The translations under genes and the position numbers were made by a program. Below are positions 63,846 through 64,000 of a stretch of DNA of 64,000 bases, piece by piece (the stretch's first letter is position 1; each line of letters begins with the position of its first letter). The notes beneath the pieces are model-generated. The model was given only the letters and a program-made list of their open reading frames with translations, did no database searches and was not told the origin of the DNA. The stretch is from the NCBI GenBank assembly GCA_030674185.1, contig JAPXFY010000013.1, forward strand, positions 51,829,067-51,893,066. Direction: 5' to 3'. The stretch comes from Monoplex corrugatus (lineage: Eukaryota > Mollusca > Gastropoda > Littorinimorpha > Ranellidae).

Positions 63846-64000
63846 AAATGGCAGAAAGAAAAGAAATTCATACCACAGGCACATATAATCCAGTTTTGAC
63901 ATTTTATTTAAAAAATATATGTTCAAAGGCTCGGTACTAGTGTTTGTTGATGCTAAGATTAAGAATAATCTTCAGTATCATTCTTTTATCTGCCAGCAAC
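63846..64000. other. upstream intron sequence at window edge
   Basis: AT-rich sequence beyond the exon A repeat array. No exon recognised. The preceding HACD3 exons should be past this edge. Confidence 0.4.

Overview
The window reads as animal nuclear DNA, most likely from a lophotrochozoan and probably a marine gastropod mollusc. It has spliced protein-coding exons with GT-AG junctions, very abundant (CA)n, (CT)n and tri-, tetra- and pentanucleotide repeats, several non-LTR retrotransposon (LINE) lineages, Tc1-like DNA transposons, tRNA-headed short repeats and a TTAA-bounded palindromic MITE family. Nothing bacterial or viral was recognised. The species assignment is an inference from style, not from a match.

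The only host gene I can support lies on the minus strand in the right quarter (46,682-63,617). It is the 3' two-thirds of a very-long-chain 3-hydroxyacyl-CoA dehydratase of the HACD3 type. Six consecutive coding exons keep the reading frame across every junction (67, 111, 128, 220, 132 and 98 nt, 251 codons plus TGA), and the catalytic Tyr/Glu pair is present. The N-terminal CS-domain exons must lie beyond base 64,000. Its introns are swollen by repeats: a CR1/L2-like LINE with an uninterrupted reading frame (intron C-D, sense), a damaged near-full-length LINE of another family (intron E-F, antisense), and several minisatellites.

The rest is repeat-dominated. 0-1.4 kb: tandem repeats carrying splice-like CAG|GTGAG motifs. 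2.6-4.9 kb: a palindromic Tc1-like element. 5.6-6.8 kb: a second, broken Tc1-like element. 7-9.2 kb: microsatellites. 10.4-11.6 kb: LINE family A fragment. 12.6-13.4, 18.4-18.7 and 19.7-20 kb: LINE 3' ends with trinucleotide tails. 15.2-16.2 kb: a LINE C-terminus with a zinc knuckle and a restriction-like endonuclease. 20-21.1 kb: a higher-order GAT/GAC array. 23.8-26 kb: two more LINE fragments and a degenerate minisatellite. 30.1-31.4 kb: decayed LINE with an RNase H domain. 32.2-36.1 kb: broken CR1/L2-like LINE. 36-39.6 kb: microsatellites, MITEs and SINE-like repeats. 39.6-46.6 kb: AT-rich and calm, possibly the gene's 3' flank or a long 3' UTR.

The most interesting pattern is that minisatellites in the HACD3-like gene are built out of its own 3' splice sites. 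A 54-bp unit repeated about 28 times immediately upstream of exon E contains the exon E acceptor (TTTGTGCAG|GGA). Two decayed partial copies of exon E lie further upstream. A ~28-bp unit repeated about 9 times upstream of exon A contains the exon A acceptor. Exon C's acceptor abuts a (TG)27 tract, and exon F's acceptor lies 18 nt from a 52-bp array. Arrays at 1-650 and 1,079-1,350 also repeat splice-like motifs. Together these suggest acceptor-seeded tandem repeats producing fields of decoy splice sites.
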